From Rhodanobacter spathiphylli B39 (GTDB lineage Bacteria > Pseudomonadota > Gammaproteobacteria > Xanthomonadales > Rhodanobacteraceae): a stretch of DNA of 64,000 nt. Shown one piece after another: positions 13,691 to 22,718 of the stretch. The notes below the pieces were generated by a model that did no database searches, was not told where the DNA came from, and saw only the letters and a list, made by a program, of their open reading frames with translations. The position numbers were made by a program, and so were the translations under genes. Every line of letters begins with the position of its first letter. Position 1 is the first letter of the stretch. The DNA lies in NCBI RefSeq assembly GCF_000264295.1, contig NZ_AJXT01000043.1, positions 86,242 through 150,241 of the forward strand, read 5' to 3'.

Positions 13691-14032
13691 TCAGGCGACT
13701 CCATGCTGGTGAGACATCACGTCCAGCGCCAGCGTGGAGTGCGCGTATGCGCCGCCGGCACGCATTTCCGCAGCCACCCAGATCGCCTCCATGATCTGCG
13801 CTTCGCTGGCGCCCTGCTTCAACGCCTCGGCGGTGTGCCCCTTGATGCAATAAGGACACTGGGTGACATGCGCCACCGCCACCGCGATCAGCTGCTTGGT
13901 GACATTCGGCAAGGCGCCGTCGGCGAAGACTGCCGCACTGAAAACCTTGAAGGCCTGCAGCGGCACGGGTGCCAGTTCGCGCCGTTTGCGCGCGGTTTCC
14001 GCCGTGGCAGGCGGGTACATTGATGCGTCCAT
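13691..14032 (-). CDS. AhpD-like carboxymuconolactone decarboxylase-family protein
   Basis: A 113-residue protein of the CMD/AhpD fold with the redox pair in HVTQCPYCIKGHTAEAL (CxxC plus the nearby His), typical of small alkylhydroperoxidase-like thiol proteins. The start at 14032 is set by a strong GAGGAGG Shine-Dalgarno five bases upstream; in-frame sequence further upstream lacks family similarity. It directly precedes the cysteine-synthase-like gene with a 1-base gap, which suggests a shared thiol or oxidative-stress role. Confidence 0.85.
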   Translation of the reverse strand: MDASMYPPATAETARKRRELAPVPLQAFKVFSAAVFADGALPNVTKQLIAVAVAHVTQCPYCIKGHTAEALKQGASEAQIMEAIWVAAEMRAGGAYAHSTLALDVMSHQHGVA

Positions 14033-14087
14033 TTCATCCTCCTCGATGATCCGGAATGGGGTGGCTCGGCCTCGTCGCCGACGGGTA

Positions 14088-14291
14088 TCAGTGCGGCAGG
14101 AGCGCGGCGCCCTGCACCCAGCCCGGCGGGTCGCTGGCGGGGAAGCTCTGCGCCAGTTCCTCATCGATGCGTCGCTCGCGGGCTCGCACTTCAGCATCGC
14201 GATCACGGCCAAACCGCGCCGCAATCAGGGGAGCGCCAGCCTGGCGCGGAGTCGGCTGGTGGCGAAGTGGCATGCAATCGTGGCTGACCAT
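14088..14291 (-). CDS. Small conserved protein with SFPASDPP motif
   Basis: A 67-residue basic protein ending in RRIDEELAQSFPASDPPGW. The acidic-then-SFPASDPP ending recurs in short Proteobacterial proteins of unknown role (recognised from memory). I start at the ATG at 14291 because GGGAGGTG precedes it at a good distance; an ATG at 14318 lacks such a site. It lies 55 bases upstream of the AhpD-like gene on the same strand and could be co-transcribed with it. No function is assigned. Confidence 0.65.
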   Translation of the reverse strand: MVSHDCMPLRHQPTPRQAGAPLIAARFGRDRDAEVRARERRIDEELAQSFPASDPPGWVQGAALLPH

Positions 14292-14378
14292 GTCTGTCCA
14301 CCTCCCGATGGTTTTCATGCACTGTCGCGCACACGGTGCACGGGCGCACTGATACAGATCAACCGGTTCGGAGCGCTG

Positions 14379-14402
14379 CCTGCGCGCGGAATCGCGCGCA
14401 GG
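14379..14402 (-). terminator. Hairpin after the PAS-GGDEF-EAL gene
   Basis: A perfect 10-bp inverted repeat (cctgcgcgcg/cgcgcgcagg, 4-base loop) starts 9 bases past the stop codon. There is no U tract, so it may stabilise the 3' end or need Rho to terminate. Confidence 0.55.
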
Positions 14403-14411
14403 CGCGACGGA

Positions 14412-17168
14412 TCAGCTGCGCTTGGGCGGCACCAGCTTCAGTCGCGCGGGCACGGGCGGCTGGTTCGGGCACAACAGATAGCGCACCTCGTCCGGTTGCA
14501 GCGGACGGGAATACAGGTAGCCCTGCCCCTCGACGCAGCCACTGCGCAACAGGAAGTCGTGTTGCGCCTCGGTCTCGATGCCCTCGGCGATGGTCACCAG
14601 GCCAAGACTCTTGGACATCACCAGCATCGCTTCGGTGATCGCCGCGTCGTTGGCATCGCCGGGCAGTCCGGTGACGAAGGAGCGGTCGATCTTCAGATAG
14701 GCCACCGCCGGCAGCTTCAGGTAAGCCATCGACGAATAACCGGTGCCGAAATCGTCGATCGCCACCTCGATCCCCAGCGCATGCAGGGTTTGCATGGTGC
14801 GTTCGATGTCGTCGCCCAGGCGCAACATCGCGCTCTCGGTGATCTCCAGCAGCAGGCGACTTGCCGACAGCTGCCTCGACTGCAGCGCTCGGCTGACCCC
14901 GTCGACAAAGGCGGGGTGGCCGAACCAGCGGGCCGAGATGTTCACCGCCACCCGGATCGGCGGCACGCCGGCCAGGTCCCATGCCTGGATCTGGGCGCAG
15001 GTGGTCTGCATCACCCACTCGTCGATGCGCCGGATCAGGCCCAGGCCTTCGGCGACCGGAATGAATTCGCCCGGCAGTATTTCGCCGCGTTCCGGATGCT
15101 GCCAGCGCAGCAGGGCCTCCACCGCCACGATGCGTCCGCTGCGCAGTTCCACGCTGGGCTGGAACACCAGGTGAAATTCGTTGCGGGCCAGCGCCTGGCG
15201 CAACTCGGTGGCCAGTTGCAGGCGTCGGCGCGTGTCGGCGTGCATCATCGGGGTATAGAAGCGGCAGGCGTTGCGCTCTTCCGCCTTGGCCGCATACATC
15301 GCCGCATCGGCGTTGGTGATCAGCGCCGCCGCGTTGGCGCCGTCCAGCGGATAGCCGGCCACGCCGATGCTGGCGCTGAGCACGATCTCGTAATCGTCGA
15401 TCAGCAGCGGTTCGGACAGGCTGACCAGCAGGCGATTGACGATGGCGCGGGCGTCTTCGCGCAGGATCAGTCGCGGGATCAGCACGGTGAACTCGTCGCC
15501 ACCGATGCGACCGGCCACGTCGCCATCGGAAAGCTGCCGGCGAATCCGCTCGGCTACCTTGACCAGCAGCCGGTCACCGATCGCATGGCTGTAGCTGTCG
15601 TTGACGATCTTGAATGCATCCAGGTCGATGAACAGCACCACCACTGCCAGCCGCTCGCGTTCGGCCACCGCGATCGCCTCGCTGCAATGACGCTCGAACT
15701 CGGCCCGGTTCACCAGGCCGGTCAACGGGTCGTGCCGCGCCATGTGCTCCAGCCGCTGCTGGCTGGCCTTGGCTTCGTGGATATCGGTGCACACGGCAAC
15801 GTAATACTGCGGTTGCCCTTCCCCGTCGCGGATGGCGCTGATGCTGAGATGTTCGGGATAGCTGCTGCCGTCGTTGCGGGTGCTGAGCACCTCGCCGCTC
15901 CAGTTCCGTCCGGCCGCCACGCTGTCCCAGATCGACTGCGGCAACGGCTTGCCGTCGGGCAGGCGGCGGTGCTCGTCCAGGTGGTGGCTGATCAGCGCCT
16001 GGCTGGAAAATCCGGTCAGCCCCACATGGGCCTCGTTGGTGGAAAGCACCCGTCGTTCCGCGTCGGCGATGATCACGCCTTCGGCGATGCCCGCCAGCGC
16101 CTCCGCCGCGATGCGTCGCTCCTGCTCCATCTTCAGACGCTCGGAGATGTCGCGAATGATCGCCTGGCGCACCGGCTGGCTGCCCCAGTTGGCCAGGCTG
16201 GTCTGCAATTCCACCGGACGCGTGCTGCCCTGCTCGCCCAGCAGCAGGTTGCTGGCTGCCCGTCCGGCCTGCTGCCCGGCCATCGACTGCACGAACAGGT
16301 GCACGAAGCGGTCACCGACCAGTTCGCCGGCGCTGCGACCGGTCCAGCTGGAGGTGGTGCGGTTCACGTCCAGGATCCGCCCGCTGGACTCGTCGATCAT
16401 CACGATCGCATCGGCGGCGCTGTCGAACAGCAGACGGTAGCGCTCCTCGCTGCCACGCACGCTGGCGAGAATGCGCCGTGCCATGTCCAGCCAGAGCAGC
16501 GCGGCGATGAGTCCGGCGCCGAACACGCCCCAGAACAGCACCTGGCCCATCCACACCGCGCCATCGGCGATCTTGCGGGAGAACAGGGTGCTGCGCGGCT
16601 CGATATAACTGTTGATCGCGTGGATGCGTGCGCGCTGGCGGGTGATCTCCGCCTGTCCCGGCACGCCGTTCGCGTAGCCGGCGGCCAGGGCATCGGCGAT
16701 CGTGTTCAGATCCTGAATCGAGGTATCGGTGGAACGCCAGGCATCCAGCGCATCGCGCATGTAGGGCGCGCCGGAAAAATGGTGCAGCATGAAGACGACG
16801 CCGGGGATCGCGATGGTGACGGTGTTGCTGCGACGCAGGGCGCCGGCCACCTCCTCGTAGTCATAGCTGCCGGACAGGATCTGGTCGCGGGCCGAACGAT
16901 CGGCCATCAGCACAGCGTAATTCTCGCGATAGTTGGCCAGGTCGGCCGGATCGCCCGAGATCGCGTAGCTCTCCAGCGCAATCACGCTCTGCTTCTGCGC
17001 CTTCGACCAGATGCTCTCGCCGTTGAGAAAACCGGCGAGAGCCACTTGCAGCTGCAGTGCGCCCCAGGTCAGTGCCAGGATCAGCACCAGCATGCCCACG
17101 AGCCCGTACACCAACGGCATCAAGCGTCGTGACAACGGTCGTTGCAAGCTGAGTCGCGAGCTTCGCAT
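14412..17168 (-). CDS. Membrane-bound PAS-PAS-GGDEF-EAL cyclic-di-GMP enzyme
   Basis: A 918-residue protein with an N-terminal membrane helix (about 17-40), an extracytoplasmic segment, a second helix near 205-225, two PAS domains (about 235-345 and 355-465), a GGDEF domain and an EAL domain. The GGDEF motif RIGGDEFTVL and the EAL motif VEALLRW are both intact, as are FIDLDAFKIVND and the EAL-domain DDFGTGYSS and LKIDRSFV segments. It may therefore both make and degrade c-di-GMP. The ATG at 17168 has AAGGGA upstream; a GTG at 17192 does not. Confidence 0.92.
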   Translation of the reverse strand: MRSSRLSLQRPLSRRLMPLVYGLVGMLVLILALTWGALQLQVALAGFLNGESIWSKAQKQSVIALESYAISGDPADLANYRENYAVLMADRSARDQILSGSYDYEEVAGALRRSNTVTIAIPGVVFMLHHFSGAPYMRDALDAWRSTDTSIQDLNTIADALAAGYANGVPGQAEITRQRARIHAINSYIEPRSTLFSRKIADGAVWMGQVLFWGVFGAGLIAALLWLDMARRILASVRGSEERYRLLFDSAADAIVMIDESSGRILDVNRTTSSWTGRSAGELVGDRFVHLFVQSMAGQQAGRAASNLLLGEQGSTRPVELQTSLANWGSQPVRQAIIRDISERLKMEQERRIAAEALAGIAEGVIIADAERRVLSTNEAHVGLTGFSSQALISHHLDEHRRLPDGKPLPQSIWDSVAAGRNWSGEVLSTRNDGSSYPEHLSISAIRDGEGQPQYYVAVCTDIHEAKASQQRLEHMARHDPLTGLVNRAEFERHCSEAIAVAERERLAVVVLFIDLDAFKIVNDSYSHAIGDRLLVKVAERIRRQLSDGDVAGRIGGDEFTVLIPRLILREDARAIVNRLLVSLSEPLLIDDYEIVLSASIGVAGYPLDGANAAALITNADAAMYAAKAEERNACRFYTPMMHADTRRRLQLATELRQALARNEFHLVFQPSVELRSGRIVAVEALLRWQHPERGEILPGEFIPVAEGLGLIRRIDEWVMQTTCAQIQAWDLAGVPPIRVAVNISARWFGHPAFVDGVSRALQSRQLSASRLLLEITESAMLRLGDDIERTMQTLHALGIEVAIDDFGTGYSSMAYLKLPAVAYLKIDRSFVTGLPGDANDAAITEAMLVMSKSLGLVTIAEGIETEAQHDFLLRSGCVEGQGYLYSRPLQPDEVRYLLCPNQPPVPARLKLVPPKRS

Positions 17169-17233
17169 GGCGTCCCTTGGTTCGTGATCCACACGTCACG
17201 TTCTGGCAAGACACTGCCCGGAGCCTGGTTCCC

Positions 17234-18010
17234 TCAGGCTGCGGCTTCGTTCATCACATCCAGAACACGATGCGGCTTGACGCAGCGATCAGCAAGAATC
17301 CGCATGCTGGTGTAGCTGCGCTTGATGCATTCGCCGACGTGGGTCACCTCATCGGCGGAAGGTTCCGTCCCCAGCAGTGTACAGACTATCTCCAGCGCCT
17401 CCCATGGATGGGTGTCGTCATAGGCCGCATGCAGTTGCAACCAGCGCAACGACCCGGCCCGGCTCTTCTCCGGAAACCGTTCCACATAACGACGGCTGTC
17501 GAAGAGCAGTTGCGACCATTCTCCGGTGGCTCCTTCCACCGCATAGTTGGTGGCGGCAATGCCTGCGGCCAGTGTATCCCTGCGGCTGACGTCCTCGCAC
17601 CAGTTGGCCAGCGTCTCGGTACCGTGCGGTGCCACCCCGTGCAGCACTTCCTCGCGGGCAATCCCCGCACCCTCGGCCCAGTTGAGCCAGTATTCGGCGT
17701 GGTTCTGCTCGACGCGGATGTTGCGTACCAGCCAGCGTCGCGCCAGGTTGTCGCCGGCACTGCGGCCGAACTGGGTCTTCAGCAGGCTTTGCGCCATGTA
17801 GGCCGGGAACCGTTCGATGACCGGCCAGATGCCGACCATGAAGTTGGTGGTTCCGGCCTTGCCCAGGCTGCCATTGATCATGGACTCCCACAGCGGGTGC
17901 TCGATCACGCTGCGCTTGGTGCCTTCGCAATCGGCCACCATGTCCTGGGCCCACTGGGGGTAGCTCGTCAGCTCGGTCTGCGGGCCGGTCAGTTTGAATT
18001 CGTTGTGCAT
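17234..18010 (-). CDS. Haem-oxygenase-fold metal enzyme (TenA/PqqC-like)
   Basis: A 258-residue all-helical protein resembling the TenA/PqqC and haem-oxygenase-like diiron families. Candidate metal ligands are Glu and His in RVEQNHAEYW, Glu in YAVEGATGEW, and the His-x3-Asp-x2-His pattern in QLHAAYDDTHPWEALE; that spacing matches the last motif of diiron members such as CADD. It could be a diiron oxygenase or oxidase rather than thiaminase. It stands alone, 65 bases upstream of the GGDEF-EAL gene on the same strand. The substrate is unknown. Confidence 0.7.
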   Translation of the reverse strand: MHNEFKLTGPQTELTSYPQWAQDMVADCEGTKRSVIEHPLWESMINGSLGKAGTTNFMVGIWPVIERFPAYMAQSLLKTQFGRSAGDNLARRWLVRNIRVEQNHAEYWLNWAEGAGIAREEVLHGVAPHGTETLANWCEDVSRRDTLAAGIAATNYAVEGATGEWSQLLFDSRRYVERFPEKSRAGSLRWLQLHAAYDDTHPWEALEIVCTLLGTEPSADEVTHVGECIKRSYTSMRILADRCVKPHRVLDVMNEAAA

Positions 18011-18496
18011 TGCGTTCTCCTCGGTTTGGGCGGTTCAGTGAGTCACTGTCATTCGACCGACCCGGAATCCCCGACGCCGGCCGCTTCCCCGGCATGCCGC
18101 TGGCACGACCGGAAAATCTGCATCCGCCACTCGCCGAAGGCACTGCCAGCTTCGGCAGAGGATTTCCTGCACCGCTGGATCACGGCGGGAAAACTGCCCT
18201 AGCGAAGGCAGGCCAGAGGCCTACGATGCCGCAATCCTGCGGGACTTGTACTTTCGACCGTCGCGCCATGCGACTGAACCGGTCGTGAGACGCGCACACG
18301 ACAGCGTCGGCAGCCGCGGCGCGGCACCGCGAAAAGCGGATGACAGCGTGGATCGGAAGATCGCCGATGGGCGCAGCATCGCGCTCCGGAATGACCGGGG
18401 ACCGGCACCGCGGGCGCAGGCAGACCAGGCCAGCCCATCATCAGGCGGTGACAGGCACCAGGGAACGCGAAAGAGTCGAATGGAAGACGCCGGCGC
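18011..18496. other. Intergenic stretch, no gene recognised
   Basis: About 490 bases between two leftward genes. The open frames here are arginine-rich and read like random high-GC translation; none has a Shine-Dalgarno site or a recognisable motif. It must contain the promoter of the haem-oxygenase-fold gene, but I cannot point to clear -35/-10 boxes. Confidence 0.5.
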
Positions 18497-19261
18497 TCAG
18501 GGCACGCGCATCTCTGCCTCGACCTGGGCGATGAAATGGCTCATCCGGATGGAGGCCGTGCTGGTCAGGAAGATGCCTTCGTAATACGCCAGCAACACGT
18601 CCAGCCGCTCCTGGTTCAATTCACTGGAGGCCCGGTACTCGGGCCCGGGCGGGCGGGTGATCGTCTCCACCATGTCGCCGAGCAACTCGCGCATGTCCTC
18701 GCGGAACAGATCCAGCCCCTCCGCCCAGCCTGTGTCCGGCTGGTTCAGCACCAGGCTGGCCGCCCGGACAAACGCCTGTCGGCCCGCGATCTCGTCGACG
18801 ATGCTGTCGATGTTGTTGACGCTGCGGGGCAGCGAGACGCAGTCGGCAAACTCCAGCACCAGATGCCGGCGCAAGCCCTTGTTGCCCGTGATCATCGTCG
18901 GCAGCTTGCCATCGAGCTGCAGATGGCATGGGCAGGTGTGACAGGCATTGTCCACACCGCCGCTGCGGTCCACGTAGGCCTGCCACACCGCGCCCTTGCT
19001 TTCGACCAGCACCGGGACACTCAGCCGCTCGGTCTTCCTGACGATCTCGAACAAGGCGAGGATGCGCGCCACCGAGTGATAGCGGCGCTCGCCGTAATTC
19101 CTGAGCTTCTCTTCCATCGACCGCGAAGGCTGGCGTCGGGTGTGGTTGCCGCCCGAATCGATATGGATGCGGCTCTTGCCGACCCGGGTGCGCGAGGCAA
19201 TCGTGTTCAGGCGGCTGCGAAAGAAGCTCGCGCTCTGCCGGTAATCGCTGGAATTGGGCAT
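18497..19261 (-). CDS. Hypothetical protein with CxxCxC cluster
   Basis: A 254-residue soluble protein I do not recognise. The N-terminal 50 residues are basic and Ser/Arg-rich; a CHTCPC cluster (Cys107, Cys110, Cys112) could bind metal; the C-terminal half is helical and acidic (about residues 150-250). The ATG at 19261 follows GAGG by 8 bases, which supports it over longer frames. Clean coding character and the ribosome site argue that the gene is real. Function unknown. Confidence 0.6.
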   Translation of the reverse strand: MPNSSDYRQSASFFRSRLNTIASRTRVGKSRIHIDSGGNHTRRQPSRSMEEKLRNYGERRYHSVARILALFEIVRKTERLSVPVLVESKGAVWQAYVDRSGGVDNACHTCPCHLQLDGKLPTMITGNKGLRRHLVLEFADCVSLPRSVNNIDSIVDEIAGRQAFVRAASLVLNQPDTGWAEGLDLFREDMRELLGDMVETITRPPGPEYRASSELNQERLDVLLAYYEGIFLTSTASIRMSHFIAQVEAEMRVP

Positions 19262-19585
19262 GTTCGTATCCTCGGCCGGAAGAACGTGGCGACATCGCAT
19301 CGAAACGAACGCCGCCACGATCAGGCGGACTATAACCACGACGCAAGGCGCCGGAACGTCCATTTGCAGGGCGGGCGCAAGGCCTGGGCGAAATGCAGCC
19401 GTACCCTGCGCCGGCGCCGGCCTCGCGCCTACATGATGGTCTGGACAAACCCCACAGTCGCCCGCGGCCGCTGTCCGGACCGACCGGGCGCCCAACGGTG
19501 ATGGCTGCCTCGGCGATGGCCAGCGGCATCTGCTCGGCAAGGCTGTGCCGCCGGAACGGGGCGCGGCTGACGCGCCCCGCCCTGA
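19262..19585. other. Intergenic stretch with terminator hairpin
   Basis: About 320 bases between the CxxCxC hypothetical gene and the OmpA lipoprotein gene, both leftward. The side next to the lipoprotein stop holds a strong hairpin (19557-19579). I see no gene in the remainder, which should carry the promoter of the hypothetical gene. Confidence 0.5.
19557..19579 (-). terminator. Terminator-like hairpin after the OmpA lipoprotein gene
   Basis: A perfect 9-bp inverted repeat (cggggcgcg/cgcgccccg, 5-base loop) begins 7 bases after the stop of the leftward OmpA-family gene. The RNA continues TTCC, a poor U tract. Confidence 0.55.
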
Positions 19586-20164
19586 TCAACCGGCGTAATC
19601 GACCACCAGGGCCACGCGGCGGTTGCTTGTGCCCGCGTCGCGCGATGCACCCTTTTCCACCTGGCGGTTGCCCGCCTCGCCATAACTGACCGCGCGCACC
19701 TGGCTGGCGGCCATGCCTTCACTGGAAACCAGATAGTCACGCACGGCGTCCGCGCGCTTCTGGCCCAGCCGCTGGTTGTAGGCCCGCGAACCGGCCGGAT
19801 CGGTGAAGCCTTCCACCGTCACCACCGCGCCGGAGTGGTGTGCCTGCATCACCTGGGCGAAGTCTTTCAGCATGGCCTTGTCCTGTTCGTTCAAGTCGGC
19901 CTTGTTGAAATCGAAATGGGCCACCGTGTCCACGCGCAGGCGCCCCTGCATTTCCGTCAGGGTGGCATCGTATTTGGAGAAGCGCTGCTGCATGTCGGCG
20001 GTCAGCGCGTCCAGTTGCTGCTGCATGCGGGCGTCGGTGTCTTGCAGCTTGCTGATGGCGGCATCGAAGTCGGTGCGCTTGACGTAGCCGCTGCAGCCGG
20101 CAAGGGATGTGACTGCCGCCAGGGCAAGAGCGAGACAGGCGCCTCGGGAAGATCGATTCAACAT
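19586..20164 (-). CDS. OmpA-family peptidoglycan-associated lipoprotein
   Basis: A 192-residue lipoprotein: the signal sequence ends in the lipobox TSLAGC (Cys23). A short coiled coil (about 30-75) is followed by a C-terminal OmpA peptidoglycan-binding domain with AHFDFNKADL, the EGFTDPAGSRAYNQRLGQKRA motif core and SYGEAGN. It probably tethers the outer membrane to peptidoglycan. It resembles Pal/YiaD-type proteins but is not in a tol-pal cluster. Divergent from the acylase gene. Confidence 0.88.
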   Translation of the reverse strand: MLNRSSRGACLALALAAVTSLAGCSGYVKRTDFDAAISKLQDTDARMQQQLDALTADMQQRFSKYDATLTEMQGRLRVDTVAHFDFNKADLNEQDKAMLKDFAQVMQAHHSGAVVTVEGFTDPAGSRAYNQRLGQKRADAVRDYLVSSEGMAASQVRAVSYGEAGNRQVEKGASRDAGTSNRRVALVVDYAG

Positions 20165-20477
20165 GGGGAGTTCTCCTCTTCATATCGGAATGCTGCGGCG
20201 GTGATGCGCGAAGCCCCGCCACAACCTGTCCGATGCTGCCGCAGCAAAGCTGCACAGTCTGCGAACCCGGCGGCGAATTCCGGTCGCGCGAATTAATGCC
20301 GAGTTCAGTTGCAGGGCGATCGGCAGCGGGGGCTGGCCAGCTTTGCGAGCGCGGCGATCCGACCATGTGCATTCCCCGGAGCCGGCGACGCCGTGGCACC
20401 GGGCTTTGCACGGACAGCCCGGTAGTGGTCAACTCCACGTGGTACGGCAGCGCCAACGAACCGGGGATAACGAGCAG
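20165..20477. promoter_or_regulatory. Divergent intergenic region
   Basis: About 310 bases between the OmpA lipoprotein gene (leftward) and the acylase gene (rightward). It should hold both promoters. I find no unambiguous -35/-10 pair or palindrome and no coding signal. Confidence 0.4.
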
Positions 20478-22706
20478 ATGCATGCAATCATCTTGAACAA
20501 GGTGCGCCGATCGGCGCCATCCGCCCTGCTGCCGCGATGCCTGCTGGCAGCCACGTTGATGCTGACGGCCCTGCTGGCCACCGCCCGCAGCACACCGCCC
20601 TCGCTGGCCGACTGGCAACACCAGGCACAGGCGATCACGATCACCCGCGACGACTGGGGCATCGCCCACGTGCATGGCCGCACCGATGCCGACGCGGTCT
20701 TCGGCATGGCCTACGCCCAGGCCGAGGACGACTTCAACCGGGTCGAGACGAATTACCTGAACTCGCTGGGCTGGCTCGCCGAAGCCGAGGGCGAGTCGGC
20801 GATCTGGAGCGACCTGCGCCAGCAGTTGTTCATCGATCCCGTCGAACTCAAGGCGCAGTACGCGAAGAGTCCGGCCTGGCTGCAGGCCCTGATGGACAGC
20901 TGGGCGGATGGCCTCAACTACTACCTGGCCACCCATCCCGAGGTGCATCCGCGGGTGATCCGGCAGTTCGAGCCGTGGATGGCGCTGAGCTTCAGCGAAG
21001 GCAGCATCGGCGGCGACATCGAGCGCGTCTCGCTCGACCGGCTCGCCGCGTTCTACGGCAAGGCCGGAACGAAACTGGCCAGCGTGCAGACGCCGTCGAG
21101 CTGGGTCGAGCCGACCGGCTCGAACGGCTTCGCGATCGCGCCCAAGCTCACCGTGGACGGCCACGCGCTGTTGTGGATCAACCCGCACACCTCGTTCTTC
21201 TTCCGCTCCGAACTGCAGATGTCCAGCGACGAAGGGCTGGACGCCTACGGCGCGGTGACGTGGGGGCAGTTCTTCATCTACCAGGGTTTCAATCCGCACA
21301 TCGGCTGGATGCACACCTCCACCGGCGCCGACGTGGTCGACGAATTCGCCGAGACCATCGTGCACAAGGGCGACCAGCTGTTCTATCGCTACGGCAAGGA
21401 ACTGCGTCCGGTCACCGCGCGCACGATCAGGCTGCGCTATCGGGCGAAGGACGGCTCGCTGGCCAGCCGCAGCTTCACCGCCCGCTTCACCCACCACGGC
21501 CCGATCGTGCGCGCAGCCGACGGCAAGTGGATCGCCATCGCGCTGATGAACAAGCCGATGGAGGCGCTCGAACAGAGCTGGCTGCGCACCAAGGCCAGCG
21601 ACTACGCCAGCTACCGCAAGGTGGCCGAGCTCAAGGCGAACTCCTCGAACAACACGATCTTCGCCGACGACAAGGGCGAGATCGCGTACATGCATCCACA
21701 ATTCATCCCCAGGCGCGACAACCGCTTCGACTACACCCAGCCGGTCGACGGCAGCGACCCGGCCACCGACTGGCAGGGCCTGCACACGCTGGACGAGGCG
21801 CCGCACCTACTCGATCCGCCGAACGGCTGGATCATGAACACCAACAACTGGCCCTACTCCGCCGCGGGCAAGTTCAGCCCGCAGCAGAAGGACTACCCGC
21901 GCTACATGGATACCTTCGGCGAGAACCCGCGCGGCATCCACGCCACCCGCGTGCTCGATCGGGTACGCGACTTCAGCAAGGCCTCGCTGATCACTGCCGC
22001 GTTCGACTCCTATCTGCCCGCCTTCGCGCAACTGATCCCGGTGCTGGTGTCCGACTACGACAGGCTGCCCGACAACGATCCGCTGAAGCCCCGCCTGGCT
22101 GGCCAGATTGCCCTGCTGCGGGGCTGGGATTATCGCTGGGGCATCGCCTCGATGCCGACCTCGCTGGCGGTGTTCTGGGGCGACACGCTGTGGGATCGCG
22201 TGCATGCCCAGGCCGAGTCGGAAGACCAGTCGGTGTATGACTTCATGGCCGGCGACGCGGGCCCGAAGGCGCGCCTCGACGCGCTGGTAGCCGCCTCCAA
22301 CCGGCTGGAGCACGACTTCGGCAGCTGGGGCGTGCCGTGGGGCGAGATCAACCGCTTCCAGCGCAACGACGGCGCCATCGTGCAGAGCTTCGACGACGGC
22401 AAGCCGAGCATCCCGGTGCCGTTCGTCTCCTCGCGCTGGGGTTCGCTGGCCTCGTTCGGCGCGCATCGCTGGCCCGGCACCAAGCGTTACTACGGCACCA
22501 GCGGCAACAGTTTCGTGGCCGTGGTCGAATTCGGCCCGAAGGTCAGCGCGCGCGCGATCACCGCTGGCGGCGAAAGCGGCCATCCCGGTTCGAAACATTT
22601 CAACGACGAAGCCGAGCGCTACACCACAGGCAATCTGCGCACCGTGTACTTCTGGCCCGAACAATTACAGGGGCATACCGAACGGGTTTACCACCCGGGC
22701 GAGTGA
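20478..22706 (+). CDS. Penicillin acylase-family N-terminal nucleophile hydrolase
   Basis: A 742-residue secreted hydrolase of the penicillin G acylase / acyl-homoserine lactone acylase group. A signal peptide covers about residues 1-37. The alpha-chain motif ITRDDWGIAHVHGRTDADA is typical, and the autocatalytic cleavage site is EPTG|SNGFAI with the nucleophile Ser215, followed by INPHTSFFFRSE. These enzymes self-process into two chains in the periplasm and deacylate amides such as beta-lactams or AHLs; the substrate here is not evident. The ATG at 20478 gives a proper signal peptide. Confidence 0.88.
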   Translation: MHAIILNKVRRSAPSALLPRCLLAATLMLTALLATARSTPPSLADWQHQAQAITITRDDWGIAHVHGRTDADAVFGMAYAQAEDDFNRVETNYLNSLGWLAEAEGESAIWSDLRQQLFIDPVELKAQYAKSPAWLQALMDSWADGLNYYLATHPEVHPRVIRQFEPWMALSFSEGSIGGDIERVSLDRLAAFYGKAGTKLASVQTPSSWVEPTGSNGFAIAPKLTVDGHALLWINPHTSFFFRSELQMSSDEGLDAYGAVTWGQFFIYQGFNPHIGWMHTSTGADVVDEFAETIVHKGDQLFYRYGKELRPVTARTIRLRYRAKDGSLASRSFTARFTHHGPIVRAADGKWIAIALMNKPMEALEQSWLRTKASDYASYRKVAELKANSSNNTIFADDKGEIAYMHPQFIPRRDNRFDYTQPVDGSDPATDWQGLHTLDEAPHLLDPPNGWIMNTNNWPYSAAGKFSPQQKDYPRYMDTFGENPRGIHATRVLDRVRDFSKASLITAAFDSYLPAFAQLIPVLVSDYDRLPDNDPLKPRLAGQIALLRGWDYRWGIASMPTSLAVFWGDTLWDRVHAQAESEDQSVYDFMAGDAGPKARLDALVAASNRLEHDFGSWGVPWGEINRFQRNDGAIVQSFDDGKPSIPVPFVSSRWGSLASFGAHRWPGTKRYYGTSGNSFVAVVEFGPKVSARAITAGGESGHPGSKHFNDEAERYTTGNLRTVYFWPEQLQGHTERVYHPGE

Positions 22707-22718
22707 GACCGCCGGATA

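Noticed and set aside
13863..17132. A 1089-codon open frame on the plus strand
   Set aside because: It is antisense to the PAS-GGDEF-EAL gene. The translation is rich in His, Gln and Arg with no domain pattern, as expected for the antisense of a high-GC gene.
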